In this document: positions 44,547-56,042 of the stretch, one piece after another
Position numbering within the stretch: the stretch's first letter is position 1
How the letters are laid out: each line of letters starts with the position of its first letter
Assembly: GCA_021234155.1 (NCBI GenBank)
Contig: JAJEKV010000013.1
Coordinates: 6,011,925 to 6,075,924 of the forward strand
Reading direction: 5' to 3'
DNA from: Isoetes taiwanensis
Lineage: Eukaryota; Streptophyta; Lycopodiopsida; Isoetales; Isoetaceae
DNA: 64,000 bases
Made by a program: the position numbers and the translations under genes
Notes under the pieces: generated by a model
Databases searched by the model: none
What the model saw: only the letters and a program-made list of their open reading frames with translations
What the model was told of the DNA's origin: nothing

Positions 44547-44985
44547 TTTTAGTATAACAACCAACACATAACTACCATTAACATTAATTAACACAACCAT
44601 TGGGTCCAACACATTTAAATTAAAATCCCCCTTAAACCCCCTTTAGTTTGGGTGCATATTCACACGGGGGTAACATAGGGCAAATGAGCCCTTTATAATT
44701 ATATTTTGCACGCATACAAAATCAACACCATATAGTATTTTGCTTGAAATCTTATAGTATTTTGCAAATCTTGTTATACAGTATAGCAAATTTTGTACTT
44801 GCATACCCCACAAACGAGGAACTTTATGTATGGTGTAGAATAAGGAATAAGGGGTGAATATGCCTATCCAACAGCTCTCGTTGCCCGGAGTCACCCCCCG
44901 TGTGAATATGCACCCAAACTAAAGGGGGTTTAAGGGGACCCAATGGTTGTGTTAATTCATGTTAATGGTAGTTATGTGTTGATCA
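44547..44985. mobile_element. Foldback/MITE family, copy B (complete)
   Basis: The left arm GTATAACAACCAACACATAA...GGGTGCATATTCACACGGGG is mirrored by the right arm CCCCCCGTGTGAATATGCAC...TTATGTGTTG. The arms are about 130-150 bp, nearly perfect, around a ~150-bp centre. It is the best copy in the window. It abuts the acidic C-terminal frame of the SET-domain gene. Confidence 0.88.
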
Positions 44986-44989
44986 TCGT

Positions 44990-47043
44990 CAGTACGACCA
45001 GTCCTCGAAGGGTATCTCACATCTTCTACCATGTCCTCTCCACCACCATCCTCGACATCATCTAAATCAATATCAGGCAATTCTTGAAGAGTGTGCAACA
45101 TATCGAGCATCGGCTCGTCATGAAAGACTTCGTTCTCGGGTTCGTCAATAGGTTCATCCTCTTCATATTAATCGCATGCAATATCTTCATATTGGTGCGC
45201 TCTGGCTTGAAATTCACGACGATAGGTTTCCCTTTGCCTGTAACTTATAACTAATGGATCGGGATGGAGACCGCTCTAAATGAGTTCATTAAACAGGAGT
45301 AACGTATTAAACATCATGTCAAATAATGTAATAAGTATAAAATACATACAACCATATGCATAGACTCACGAATGACAAAAAACATATTAAAAAAAAGTGC
45401 TATTTATTCCTCTTTTTTTTTTTAGTACAACAATACTATTGTTCCATCTCGAATGGGAGAGGTCTATCATAGCGATAGTTGATGAATAACTCATCTCCAA
45501 TGTTTATGCTTTTAATAGCACACACCATGTTTTACATATCTTGTAAAAAAATCTTCCTCCCCTCCTTGACACTCTAAAAATTCATAATTGCATCGCTCAC
45601 AGTCGTCAATAGAACTGTTGATGAACCCTGCAATATTGCCATGATCCCCTGGCCGACCATCAATAAACTTCAACTCCTCATCACATGCCCCCACAGCTAT
45701 CGACGTAGCATTGGAATTCATTCCATATAAATCCTCATACGCGAAGCATATTTAGTCAAAGTTTGCCAAGTTTTCCAATCGCACTCAGGACCTGCACATG
45801 GCATTAGTGGAATGTTGGTTCCTCCCTCCACTTCTATACGCGTGCCGGAGATAAGGCCGAATCCAGCTTCTGGACAAATGCAGCTCTGCATAATGATGTA
45901 TCTTCTTCCCCAATAAGCAAATTCTTGATCCATAGGGATAGGTAAGTCTATTGGCCACAAGCCAAATGTCTTGCGGTCCCTAGCAAAGGGTCGGACTAAT
46001 CTTTGCAATTCCTCAGGAATTTCACACTCGGGCAGTGAGGCCAAGCGTTCTTGGGAAATTTGCGACACATGTAATGTTCTCATGATTGTAGCCCTTCGTG
46101 TTCTTTCACGCAGGGGAACACTCAACGTTGAGCGGCACCCATCCACATTATTGATGAATTGGATTACTGCTTCGGTTTCACATGCCTCTGTGGACAACAT
46201 TAAACCAAAATCCACATCTATTTTGGAGGAGACATCAGCATCATCTACCTACATATTTAGATGTCATAAACATCTTGAATATATACTTGAACTGGGAGAG
46301 ATACTCTTAAAAAAAAAAAAAAAAAAAAAAACATTGTATACCAACCTGATATCCATGACGAGCATCAGATCTGGTGGGTTGTTCAAATGTACCAAATCTT
46401 ATCAGATGGTCTTCAACAGCCGTTCTAATTCACCGCTTCAGCCCCATACATCTTTTACAATCGCAAACTATTTTGTCCCTCTGCCAATTACAAAAGGTAA
46501 ATAATATATACTGTGATATATACATACATAGGTACTATAAAACGAACAGAATTGGGCCCGGACACCTGATCCTCTCCATTCAAGGTGGAGCCGACCATGC
46601 CCTTTCCCGAGTACGACCCTTATATAAGTTTCTATTACAATAAAGATTTTGGAGACGCGCTTAGACCCGATACATAGAGTCCCCTTCACTCAAGGTGAAG
46701 TCGACATATGACCTTGACTACGCGACACCTCAATTTTGTAATCTACATTGTACTCAGAAAGGTATGAAGGTGAGTTTGGGCCTGGCGCACCTGGTCCTCT
46801 CCACTCAAGGTGGAGGCGACCGTGTCCTTGACCAAAACACCCGTTTTTTTTTTTTTTTTTTTTTTTACACTACGCGCACCTGGTCCTCTCCTAGTTTACA
46901 TATGTCTAGGCTACTAAATACAAGAATCAGTCACTCAGATGTGACGGTTCCGCAACTGAAGCTTCCCCTGCTACCAAGACATCATCAATCTGTCTCCTGG
47001 CCATCTCCAGACGTCGATCAAGCCTACGACCATGGCGATCCAT
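44990..47043 (-). pseudogene. SET-domain protein with a transposase-associated-type zinc motif
   Basis: Probable histone-lysine methyltransferase-like protein. Minus-strand exons: 47,043-46,918 (MDRHGRRLDRRLEMARRQID, plausible first exon); 46,480-46,346 with CDCKRCMGLKR and EDHLIRFGTFEQ, then a GTTGGT donor; 46,248 to about 45,718, in phase (VDDADVSSKIDVDFGLML), reaching RRYIIMQSCICPEAGFGLIS (SET entry, like GxGLF). A one-base frame change near 45,720 leads to GNIAGFINSSIDDCERCNYE (GNxAxFINHS motif, with the His replaced by Ser) and INIGDELFINYRYDRPLP (GDELxxxY motif, stop 45,436). An acidic frame at 45,246-44,990 (DEPENEVFHDEPMLD) may follow. A stop interrupts after GLKR. The CxCxxC..HLxxxG pattern recalls plant transposase-associated domains. 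Confidence 0.7.
46540..46830. repeat. Three units of a CTCC-ACTCAAGG-TGGAG hairpin repeat
   Basis: TCTCCATTCAAGGTGGAGCC (46,574), CTTCACTCAAGGTGAAGTCG (46,685) and TCTCCACTCAAGGTGGAGGC (46,798), each followed by GAC(C/A).TG.CCTT. They lie 5' of the zinc-motif exon of the SET gene, in a putative intron. Confidence 0.75.
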
Positions 47044-47145
47044 GTAGGGCAGCAACAAGTGTAAGATTTGGTAACAAAAGAACACCAAAGGCGCGAGGCT
47101 GGAAGAGGAGCGAAAAAAAATAACAATGAAGGCCGGGAAAGGGCT

Positions 47146-47153
47146 ACTTATAT
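47146..47153 (-). promoter_or_regulatory. TATA box candidate for the SET-domain gene
   Basis: TATATAAG on the minus strand, about 105 bp upstream of the ATG at 47,043. Confidence 0.5.
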
Positions 47154-47164
47154 AAAAATGCCAT

Positions 47165-47410
47165 TACGTCACAGGGCACGCCACGTCGCATGCGACGTCT
47201 AGTCAACGGTCACATGCCAGGTCACATGCCCGTTGGCACCACGTGGCAGCGATGTACTGACGTGGCATGCGCTCTGTATTGTCATGTCACATCGCATGCG
47301 ACGTCACATCTGGCGTGACAAACTCGCCCAGGACAGCGCGACGTCGACGTGACTTGGTCACGTCAAATGTGACGTCGCATGACCCAAACGTCGCAACCCC
47401 ACGTCGCTAA
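47165..47410. promoter_or_regulatory. Cluster of ACGT/GCATGC palindromes upstream of the SET gene
   Basis: At least eight ACGT-core sites in ~245 bp, including the perfect 16-bp palindrome ACGTCGCATGCGACGT (47,183-47,198), a second TCGCATGCGACGTCAC (47,292), CACGTGG, TGACGTGG, GTCGACGTGAC and the inverted CGTGACTTGGTCACG. The GC content and CpG density are far above the neighbourhood. It ends directly at the TATA box, so a promoter role is likely. Confidence 0.7.
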
Positions 47411-48084
47411 ATGACCATTCTCTTGTTGTGCATGGTGGAAGTCATGGTAGTTAAAAACACCTATCATTCAACAAAAGTTATATGAATCAAGGATTCATGT
47501 TGTGAACCACGTGTATAGATAGCAAAAGTCATTTTTGTCAAAATATAGGGCAAAGAAGTGGAAGTCAAATCCCATAGACACAAGGTGCCTATGTCATAAT
47601 GCTCTTACACTAACTCAAATAAAGCAGAGGTATTTTTAAAGATGCAAATTATGTCATTACAATGGTTTAGTATGTAGCAACCATATTTTCCAAGGTTGTA
47701 AGGTTTAGCACCAAGGGCTATAAGGATTTCATTGCCACTCGCAATAGAGGAACCATATTTTCAAGGGTGCTAACCAAAATTGTGCCTGGTGAAACTCAAT
47801 TTTGACCTCAAAAGTTCTCCACAACTTCTTGTTGTAATAAAATTTCATAATCTCTACCATAATAACAAGGGGTTTCCTTTGTGTTTTTTGTAGCTTTTCA
47901 ATATGGTTTTGCTATGATTTGGTTGATGTATCCGCTTGACTATATTCAATAGTATTTCTAGGTAAGCCATTGATTTTAGGAAAATTGAGAGATTATGTGG
48001 TTGTATGTGGATATTAGATGAAGGTTTGAATGATTTGATGATGGTGAAGCTCACACAGCTAGGGTTTTCGTGATTAATTCAATC
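47411..48084. other. Intergenic, nothing recognised
   Basis: No coding or repeat structure recognised. Confidence 0.5.
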
Positions 48085-48410
48085 TCGGATATCTCCTCCT
48101 CGTGTCCGTTTCAAGCAATTTTAGTGCTATGGAAAGTCCTTGCAATAAGTTTTCCAATTATGTATAATATCAAGTGGTGCTCTATCTACTTCAGTCTCAG
48201 AATTGGGATCATCCATTTTGACCTCCATCGCATCGCCACCAGTTTTGGTGCTGCTTCAATCTCACTCCTCGGGTGTCCATTTCGAGCGCTTTTTGGTGTT
48301 TTGGAAAGCTCTTACAATAACCTTTCTAATGGTGCATGGCATCAGGTGGTTCACTCTCTACTTCAGTCCCAGAATTGGGATCATTCATTTTGGCCTCCAG
48401 GATTACTGCC
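48085..48410. repeat. Diverged tandem duplication (~180 bp), repeat-derived
   Basis: TCTC(C/-)TCCTCG.GTGTCC.TTTC.AGC, TTTTGGTG, GGAAAG(T/C)(C/T)CTT(G/A)CAATAA, then CAGAATTGGGATCAT(C/T)CATTTT occur in the same order at 48,090-48,225 and 48,265-48,395. It resembles internal untranslated sequence of plant retroelements. The ORF covering it is not accepted as a gene. Confidence 0.6.
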
Positions 48411-49047
48411 TCCGGCATGCAATCTTGCTTGCAGTTTCCTGCTTCTATGGCCTCTTCAGCATTGTCTCCTAATTCCTCTTGCTTATGTCTTTGCTTCCAT
48501 GGATTTGCATCAATTCCTGCCTCTCTCAGCTGTGCATTCTATATCTACTTCTTCATTTCTACCTCTTCTTCTACTACCCATGCTGCCCCAATTCTTTTCC
48601 TTGCTCCCTCGTCCTCTTGCGGCCTTTTTCTCTTGTGTTTTGATCCATTTTTTATTAGTACATTAGTATTTAATTTAAGTTTCATTGTATTTTTTATATT
48701 ATGCAATCAACATGGTTATTATTTATTCATTTTGCCTTATTACATGTCATGCCAAGCATCTAAATCTTATTAGATGCACCAAAATGGACTAAATGAAATT
48801 ATGTGTTGGTTAATAATGTCATTCATCCTACCAGAATGCTTTTTCTTAATCTGTTCCTTATAGTTGTCATTCCTCCTACCAAGATGCTTTTTATTAATGG
48901 TCTCCAAATCATTCTCTATTGTATCATTGTAGTTGTTTTTAAAACCTTTATACTTCTCTCTCTTTTTCTTTTTTGCTAGCCAGTTAGATGTTTTCTACTA
49001 TGTTCATTAATTCCTAGACAATTTTTTTTTTTTTAAGTTACATAATC
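48411..49047. other. T-rich intergenic sequence
   Basis: Repeated phrase GTCATTC(A/C)TCCTACCA(G/-)AATGCTTTTT at 48,820 and 48,865. Nothing else recognised. Confidence 0.5.
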
Positions 49048-49410
49048 CAATACTATTCAATTAAAATCCCCTTGAAACCCCCTTTGGTTTGGGTGCATAT
49101 TCACACGGGGGGTGACGTAAGGCAATGAGAGCCCTTAAAATCGTATAATACATGTATAAAATCAACAGCCTTTAGTATCTTGCTTCAAACCTTATAGTAT
49201 TTTGCAAACCTTGTTATACACAATATCAAAACTTGTACGAGCATACCCCACAAACGAGAAACGCTATCTACGGTCTAGATTGAGGGATAACTCACAAATA
49301 TGCCCATCCAACAGCTCTCAATGCCCGGAGTCACCTCTCGTGTGAATATGCACCCAAACCAAAGGGGGTTTCATGGGGATTTTAATTTAACAGTGTTGGA
49401 TGTAATGGTT
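49048..49410. mobile_element. Foldback/MITE family, copy D
   Basis: The left arm ATTAAAATCCCCTTGAAACC...GGGTGCATATTCACACGGGG and right arm CTCGTGTGAATATGCACCCA...GGGGATTTTAATTTAAC are inverted. The centre again has TATAGTATTTTGCAAACC and the CCCACAAACGAG phrase. It is more diverged than copy B and lacks the outermost ATAACAACCAACAC block. Confidence 0.85.
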
Positions 49411-50511
49411 TTGTGGGCTAATATAGACAACTCCTCAACATAGAAAACAAGCCCAATATCAAAGTGACTATTAATTTTTGAAGTAGATGCGGATTCATCC
49501 GCATGTCATCTGCAAGTAATGTTCTCTGACAGCATTTGCAAGCATGTGTTGTGGTAATTGCATAGAAGGAACTCTGCTCCTATCTAAAGGGATATTTGAT
49601 TCACTGCAGCAGTAACATGCATATGCATCTATGAAATGCAACACAAACCTTCTTCAAAATCTATGGTCGTTCAAAATGATGCCTCAAATTGATTTCGAGT
49701 TTTTTAATGAGAGTTGACAATGCTATAATTGAGGTCGAAAGAGATCCATTAAGGAAGAACCATTGCCCAATGCTCTACCGCAAGTCTTCTCAGAAAATAG
49801 GACAAAATAAGGCCAATTTGACAATATCTATAACTATTGGAGCATTTTCGCAAATACCCTAAAATACAAGAGTACTCTTAAGATTTTCCCTTTTTTTATA
49901 TATAACATTCGTGGGCTTGAATGTTATTATTAAAATCATGATAATGGTTAATCTTAGATTCAATCTATTGTAGGTTGGTAGCAAATCATAATGTATAATT
50001 AGCAATTAACTTCATTGATCCCGTTGTGAATGCGCATTTTTGTAAAGCAGAAAGACACAAGCGTAAAAGCTAGCCTAACAAACTCAATATTAGACGGAAA
50101 GTGCAATTTAGAATATCATAAAGAATTGTAAATTACTTATGGCAAACCATGTTCTTTATCCAAAAGTCATATCCAGCCATGAAGAACTTCTGCAGGGATG
50201 TTGTCCAAAGAAGAGTTGTATATGGCGGAGCTTCACTAAAACAATAGATACACAGTTGACTATTGATCTATTCCTTCAGTTTGGGCATACATCCACAAAC
50301 AAATTCCTTCAGTCTGGGCATATATCCACAAACGAAACTAATAGATAGGATATACCAAAAAAGGACAGTTATCCCTGCAAATTCGTACAACTAGAAGCAT
50401 GTACCCTTCGATATTGCTTTATTCTGCTTTGCCTGAAATGCCAACCATACAGAAAATGGAACATTTCCGAGGCAAAACTTTCTATAGTCTTTATATAAAC
50501 AATTTTATGAC
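49411..50511. other. Intergenic, with a 33-bp tandem duplication
   Basis: 50,270-50,302 and 50,303-50,335 repeat ATTCCTTCAGT(T/C)TGGGCATA with the following 14 bp. No gene recognised. Confidence 0.6.
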
Positions 50512-50910
50512 TTAAATGCAAGAACATGCACCAATAATCTCTGATCTTTTGTTGGACTTTTGCTTCTTTTTCTGTAACTTTGCTTCCTTTCCATCCTTTT
50601 GAGCTTCATTTTTCCTTCTTCTCCCCACATAACATCCCTTAACTTCTGCTAAGTTGTTATTCATCTGACTAACAAGTTCTACACTACCGCCTGTGTCATA
50701 AACCGTTGTTTCATGAGTCTGAGAAACACCTACATTTGAAGGTCCACTTTAGAGGCTTCTCCATTAGCCATTGCTTTTATTCCACCAATATTAATGTTCT
50801 TTGTTACCAAGCCAAGTCTGCATGATGGGCAAGACAACTCACATTCTTTATACACCCTTGGAAGATGCCGTCTAATTTTACATTTGAAACATAGTCCAAA
50901 CAATAATTCT
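50512..50910 (-). CDS. Lys-rich C-terminal exon with a CxxC zinc-ribbon-like block
   Basis: Minus strand from about 50,905: LCFKCKIRRHLPRVYKECEL then SCPSCRLGL, a CxxC...CxxC pair with the spacing of zinc ribbons seen in some plant J-domain proteins (similarity by memory only). After a one-base frame change near 50,755 the frame reads GPSNVGVSQTHETTVYDTGG, then a charged KNEAQKDGKEAKLQKKKQKS and ends CSCI at 50,512. The composition supports a genuine last exon. Upstream exons were not identified. Confidence 0.45.
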
Positions 50911-52364
50911 TTTCATATCATATAATACACTCTTACCTTTACTTGACAAGATTATCAATAGATAAATAATAATCACATGAATAAAGTCCACCTAATTTTT
51001 TTTCAGACAGTGGAATTGAATTTTTCAGTCATTACAGAAAAATAATGAGCTGCAAACTCATACTTGAAAGAAATTAAACATCATAATATTCTAAAAATTA
51101 TATTGGGATATTACGACACTATATTGACATATTTATAGCATTATCTGTGTCCCATAAAGTGTGGACGATAAAAGCCAGCTCAATTCAATCAATTCAATTA
51201 TCATAAATGTTTACATATCTGTATTTTAGATCATTCACCCTCATTAAGATTCCTACTAGAGTGTTGTTGAATAATAAAGGAAATCGCTATCACTAGAGGC
51301 ATCCTATAGTTTACTAACAAGCGCATCCCTGAAGTCTTGACAACATTAGTAGTTACTCTAAATGCCATAATTAAATTTTTTTTACTTAAAATCCAGGCTG
51401 CTGGTGAATATGATTTCACATAGCTAGTGCCATTAAGCCCGGTCAATGGAAGCATTTGAGAGAATTATCATAAACCCAAGTGTGACATTCTAGCATAATA
51501 TACGGTATGAATACGTATATTACACAACTATGTCGCTCGTACATGTCGCCTTGACGACATGTACTTGGAAACCGTAAAGGGTTGTGCCCTAGGAGGCAAC
51601 TTCCTAGGTTGCACATATCCTTACATGTGCATTTGAACCCTTTGCCACATGGCAAAACCCCACATGCCCTTTTAGCCCTAACCCTAAAAGGTCATGTAAA
51701 AGGAGCAAAAGGGAAAACCCTAAACCTTTTCCATTTTCGCATTTTGGCTTCCTTGAGCCATTCTGGCCAAGCTGCTATTTCACATTGCCAGACACCGCCA
51801 AGCCGGCTTTGCACAACAGATCTCCAAGATTCGATTGCCTTCGCCTTCAGGCAAGCCAAGATTCAGGTATATCGCAATTCTGTTGTCCAATGCTGACTTT
51901 TAGTCTGGCAATACGCTGGTTTAGCATGTTAGTTTAGCCTTGAAGGCCTTTTAGACTCTGAGATCACAAGTCCTAACAAAGGAACCTAACCATGTATGTT
52001 TAGGTAGGCATATTAGATGTTATTCTATATTTCAGTTCTATGGATGACGATGTTCTACTCTATGCGCACTCCTGTGTATTGGGAAGGGGTGTAGAGACCC
52101 TGAAAACCTCAGTAGTTGATGTATCTAGATAACCTCATTAAATTCATATTAATGCACCATGTGCATAAGGGCCCGCCTGGCTGTAGGTGGCGGGGGTTAG
52201 ACCGGCAGATAAGGATGCTAACAGTAGCAAATATGCCAATAAAGCAGTGCAAAGAATGTGCAATTTTTTTTTGGCCATACCAAATCATAAAAATCTTTTA
52301 AAAAACGTGAGGATTTTTATAAAGGTAAAAATAAAAAACGGGTTTTTTAACAACATTGTTTCTT
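50911..52364. other. Intergenic, nothing secure
   Basis: A CCCTAACCCTAAAAGG telomere-like word at 51,675 is too short to matter. No other structure recognised. Confidence 0.5.
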
Positions 52365-52700
52365 GCCGAGATTCATGATTGGGCACAAAAAGCCCACTTG
52401 TTTCGCACTTTGGTAGAGCATGTTTTACTGTTTGGTTCTGAAGTGTTGAAGTCCAAAATTAGTGCTAATGCTTGGAGAGCTTGGAACGAGTGCAAAGATC
52501 TTTTCGCACTTACAGCTTAGGAGTGAAACTATGTTGCTATATGCTATTCTTTTACCTCTTCAACATTCGGCAATGACGTGCCATATATACTATATAAAAA
52601 AAGTGCATGCCATAAAAGATGTTATACATTCTTCTCTAGTGCTTTGCCATGGTTGAATCTCCTCAGTGCTTGAAAGATATTGGAAAGAGCATTATAGTCA
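52365..52700 (+). mobile_element. LINE internal fragment, strongly decayed
   Basis: HDWAQKAHLFRTLVEHVLLF matches the DWAHxSHLFKVLVEPVLLYG block of the LINE at 36,060. Frames then shift through NAWRAWNECKDLFALTA and YYIKKVHAIKDVIHS. Both ends are missing. Confidence 0.65.
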
Positions 52701-54048
52701 ATATCTAGATGGTTGTTTTTTCATTGCCCATATTAAGGGACAATTCATTAGGGGGGGAGGTTTGGTTTTGGCATTTTGAGGTATATTATAGGTTATCTAA
52801 CACTAGAGTTGTCAAATGATGGACCAAAAATGGTGCATCTACACTGTTCACTTTAAAATTCATATAAAATCAATGGCTCAAAATTCAACAAAATCGTTCC
52901 ATGTGGCAAAAGATTCCATATTAAAAATACCTAGAAATCTATCTACCTCCATTCTTGGAAGTTTTACTTACGTGAATCCAAGGGGGTTATGCCAAGACTG
53001 CCTTATATTTATATAAGGTAAAACTGTCTTAATAAAATAATTTTTTTGAATTTTTTTAGTATTTTCTTATTTTTCTGTGCGAGTTAGAGAATACAAAACA
53101 AAAAACTACACCTCATTCTGAGGTATGAGAAGGGAAATAGGGTTCTTCGAACATGATAGGGTCAAAACTGTTTTCTATCTTCTGTGAACCAATAATGGTT
53201 CCCAAAAGGCTATTCTCCAATCTCAATTTCTTGTTAGGAAAGCATGTAGAAGACAAACTATTAGCATAAGAAATATTCAAACTAGGAATATATCAAAACA
53301 ACTTATAGACATTAGATTAGTCATTAAATTGAAAGGCTATATTAAGACCATGATTATATAGATTAGTTTCATTTTTTAGGACAAAAAAATTAATAATAAA
53401 GAATTTAAATGCCATTGATAATATTAAGCATGATAATCGTGAAGATGTTTATCTTGTTTAGGCATTTAGATCTTGGAGATAAAGTTATATTAAAAATATT
53501 TGAAGATACCCTTAAAAGCATTTTAATAGGTAGTTCTCCTACCAACCAATGTACTTGCATTTTAATTAAGATTGTATGCAAACTACTTGTATTCCTATTT
53601 AAGATTGAATTTGTGCACCAATACAGAAAGCACATAGAAGTAATACGGTTTGAGCAAGAGCAAGAGAGTGGTAAAGGCCTCCGAGAAAAGAGCAAGCTTT
53701 ATTTTCTCGATCATTCAAAAATTTCTTTGATCCCCCTCTCGAATGAAAACTCACCTTTTGCATGAAAATGGCACACAAAAAGGGATGACCTCTCTTTCTC
53801 AATTTCTACCCGCATGTGGCCACCATTATTAAGGGCAAACCTAGTAACCCCTCTTCCTAACTTCTTCTTGCATGTGACCACCATTATTAAGGGCAAACCT
53901 AGTAAATATTGGCCAAGTAGGTCGTGTTACAATCACAAACGTAAGTCCCCAGAACAATACATGGTCTTAACACGCCACCAAAATATGGCATGAATATAAA
54001 AAGATATGCCACAAATATACCCATGATTCTAACTTGCATTCCAATTCC
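52701..54048. other. Intergenic; 58-bp-spaced duplication
   Basis: GCATGTG(G/A)CCACCATTATTAAGGGCAAACCTAGTAA occurs at 53,812 and 53,870. No gene recognised. Confidence 0.6.
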
Positions 54049-54420
54049 AGATTGAATTTATGTACTTGCAGATGAGATTGAATTTATGTACTTGCAGGTG
54101 AGACTACACCATATTCACCAGCAAGCATCATTTTGGCCAAGAATTATCCCATTGATGGGATCCACCTTTATAGTACATTATTCTATATAAATAATAATTT
54201 GTTATTTTTGTAAAACTTGCAAGTTCTTATATACAAGATCATTGCTTGATTCATTCCACCTTCCCTCGTAACCCACCGCAAAACTTACCCAATCATAGTA
54301 CATTATTCAATTAAGTAATAATTTGTTATTGTCGTGAAAACTTATGGGTTCTTATATACAAGATCATTGCTTGATTCATTCCACCTTCCCCCAGAACCCA
54401 TTGGCGCAAACTTACCTAAT
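54049..54420. repeat. Two tandem duplications (26 bp x 2; 125 bp x 2)
   Basis: 26 bp: AGATTGAATTTATGTACTTG and the next 6 bp at 54,049 and 54,075. 125 bp: TAGTACATTATTC... at 54,171-54,295 and 54,296-54,420, including the identical ATACAAGATCATTGCTTGAT. Confidence 0.9.
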
Positions 54421-54775
54421 CGATGCAACAATGTAATTTCCATCAATAGTTCACATTATTTACACCTTTGCTCGGATCAAGCACGCACATTCTCCAGCAA
54501 ACGATTTCCTTCTACTATACAGCTAAATCTGCCTGCACAGATGCCAAGTCTACAGACTGCTTTTCCATTATTTCTAATTTTGCTTCCAAATATGCAATAG
54601 CTTGACCTAATTTATCAATATCAAACACTCTCTACTATGTCGTAAAAACTTTCATGCATGGTGGTCAATGTACTCGTAAGTTTGGCAACGATAGAATTCG
54701 CTTTGCATCCCTATTGAACATGCGTAAGAATTCAAAATCGAAAGCACAAAACATTATAATCAAATATAGTGTTAC
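54421..54775. other. Intergenic or intron, nothing recognised
   Basis: Lies downstream of the CCDC22-like exon on the minus strand and could be its intron. Confidence 0.45.
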
Positions 54776-56042
54776 TTGAACACAATCTCGGCCCCACGAC
54801 AAAGATGTATTCTTCTTCGTCGATCCTGAATTCCATTGCTTTCCTCTCAAGTATTCGGGTTTCACCGATTATACAACTTATATCAAGATCTTGTTTCTTG
54901 TTGTTCCTTATAAGTTCACGGATCCTTCTCGTGAGGTAGATGCTTCTTGAAGTTTGCTTTACGTGTTCTTTTAACTCTCGCAAATCAACAAATCATACTT
55001 TGTTTTCTCGCAAGAAAGGTCATATGGCGCTTGTCACATTTTATCGTCACATTTCCTTAAATCATGTTGACTAGTGGGAACAAATTATTTTGTCCTGAAT
55101 TTTGGAGAAAATATCAGTATTTGATAAAGCAACTCTTGCATTTTACAAAAATTAGCTGTGCAGCACATAAATGACAGAATATGGGGATAGACGCTTGGAA
55201 TTTAAAATCAGACTATCCATCTTACATGCATCACATAAATGACAGAATATGGGGATAGAGGTTTGAAATTTTAAATTCTCAGATACCATAGCGTAAAAAG
55301 AAATCTGCAAGGAACTTGATATATCATGGAGGCAATAGAACTAGGAAACAATCCCATTAACGATCCATCCATTTCACATTAAGGCATTATTGGTTAGTGC
55401 ATAACAAAAGGACCGGATAATCTTTGTTACTTTTAAGTTTGTATGGAGCTTTTAGCTGGTTAAAAAAAAAAGAGAAATATATTTGTAGTTGTTTCATGTA
55501 GCGCCCCTTTACCAAATCTACAATGATATTTTATCTACACAACAAGACCCACTTTGCCAAGCCATATATAGATGATAGGTTAAAAAATAATCTATACATT
55601 ACCTGCTAGTAATTTTAGATGCCATCTCTTTTGCTTCCGCCCCCATTATCAAGTATTTGTTCACCCTTTCCAAAGATTTCAACACTACCCATTTGTGCCG
55701 ACATAATTTCGCCTTATCTCCAAATTTTCATGCAGTGCCTTCCTAAGACCATGACCTTCATGAGTGATATTAGTAAACTAAAATGAATTCGACGAGAACA
55801 TAGATAGAAAGAAATACAATTTGGTGTCTGCTGCTTCAAATTTTTGTGCAGCACCTTCAAAAGATTTCTCCAGGTGCTCTATTGATAAATCTGGTGAATG
55901 CGGGCTGGTAGTTGCCATATCCGATGTTCCCCTCACAAGATAAATCTTTTTCTCTAATGAAATGTTACTCTCTAATTCACGTTCAAGGTCATTGTCAAGC
56001 TGCAAAAGTTCTTGTTCCGCCACTTCCAACTTAACCTTAACC
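54776..56042 (-). CDS. CCDC22-like coiled-coil gene fragment (three exons)
   Basis: CCDC22 is a scaffold of the CCC/Commander endosomal recycling complex. Minus-strand exons: about 56,042-55,820 (KVKLEVAEQELLQLDNDLER, then SIEHLEKSFEGAAQKFEAAD), preceded by TTGCAG; about 55,740-55,611 (A-K-L-C-R-H-K-W-V-V-L-K-S-L-E-R, then GAEAKEMASKITSR), ending at GTAATG; about 54,985-54,776 (LRELKEHVKQTSRSIYLTRR, then IRELIRNNKKQDLDISCIIG), ending at GTAACA. The last exon resembles the CCDC22 YTxRIxEIxxNxRKQxxxIxxIxxDTxxLQ helix. The other two are only generally coiled-coil. A frame change is suspected in the middle exon. Confidence 0.45.

Noticed and set aside
45971-46504. 177-codon plus-strand ORF
   Set aside because: Antisense to the SET-domain gene, whose motifs and splice sites are convincing on the minus strand.
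48070-48666. 198-codon ORF
   Set aside because: Covers a diverged tandem duplication and low-complexity CT-rich sequence; no domain.
51660-51730. Telomere-like CCCTAA words
   Set aside because: Only two or three isolated words in a CCCTAAA-rich context, not an array.
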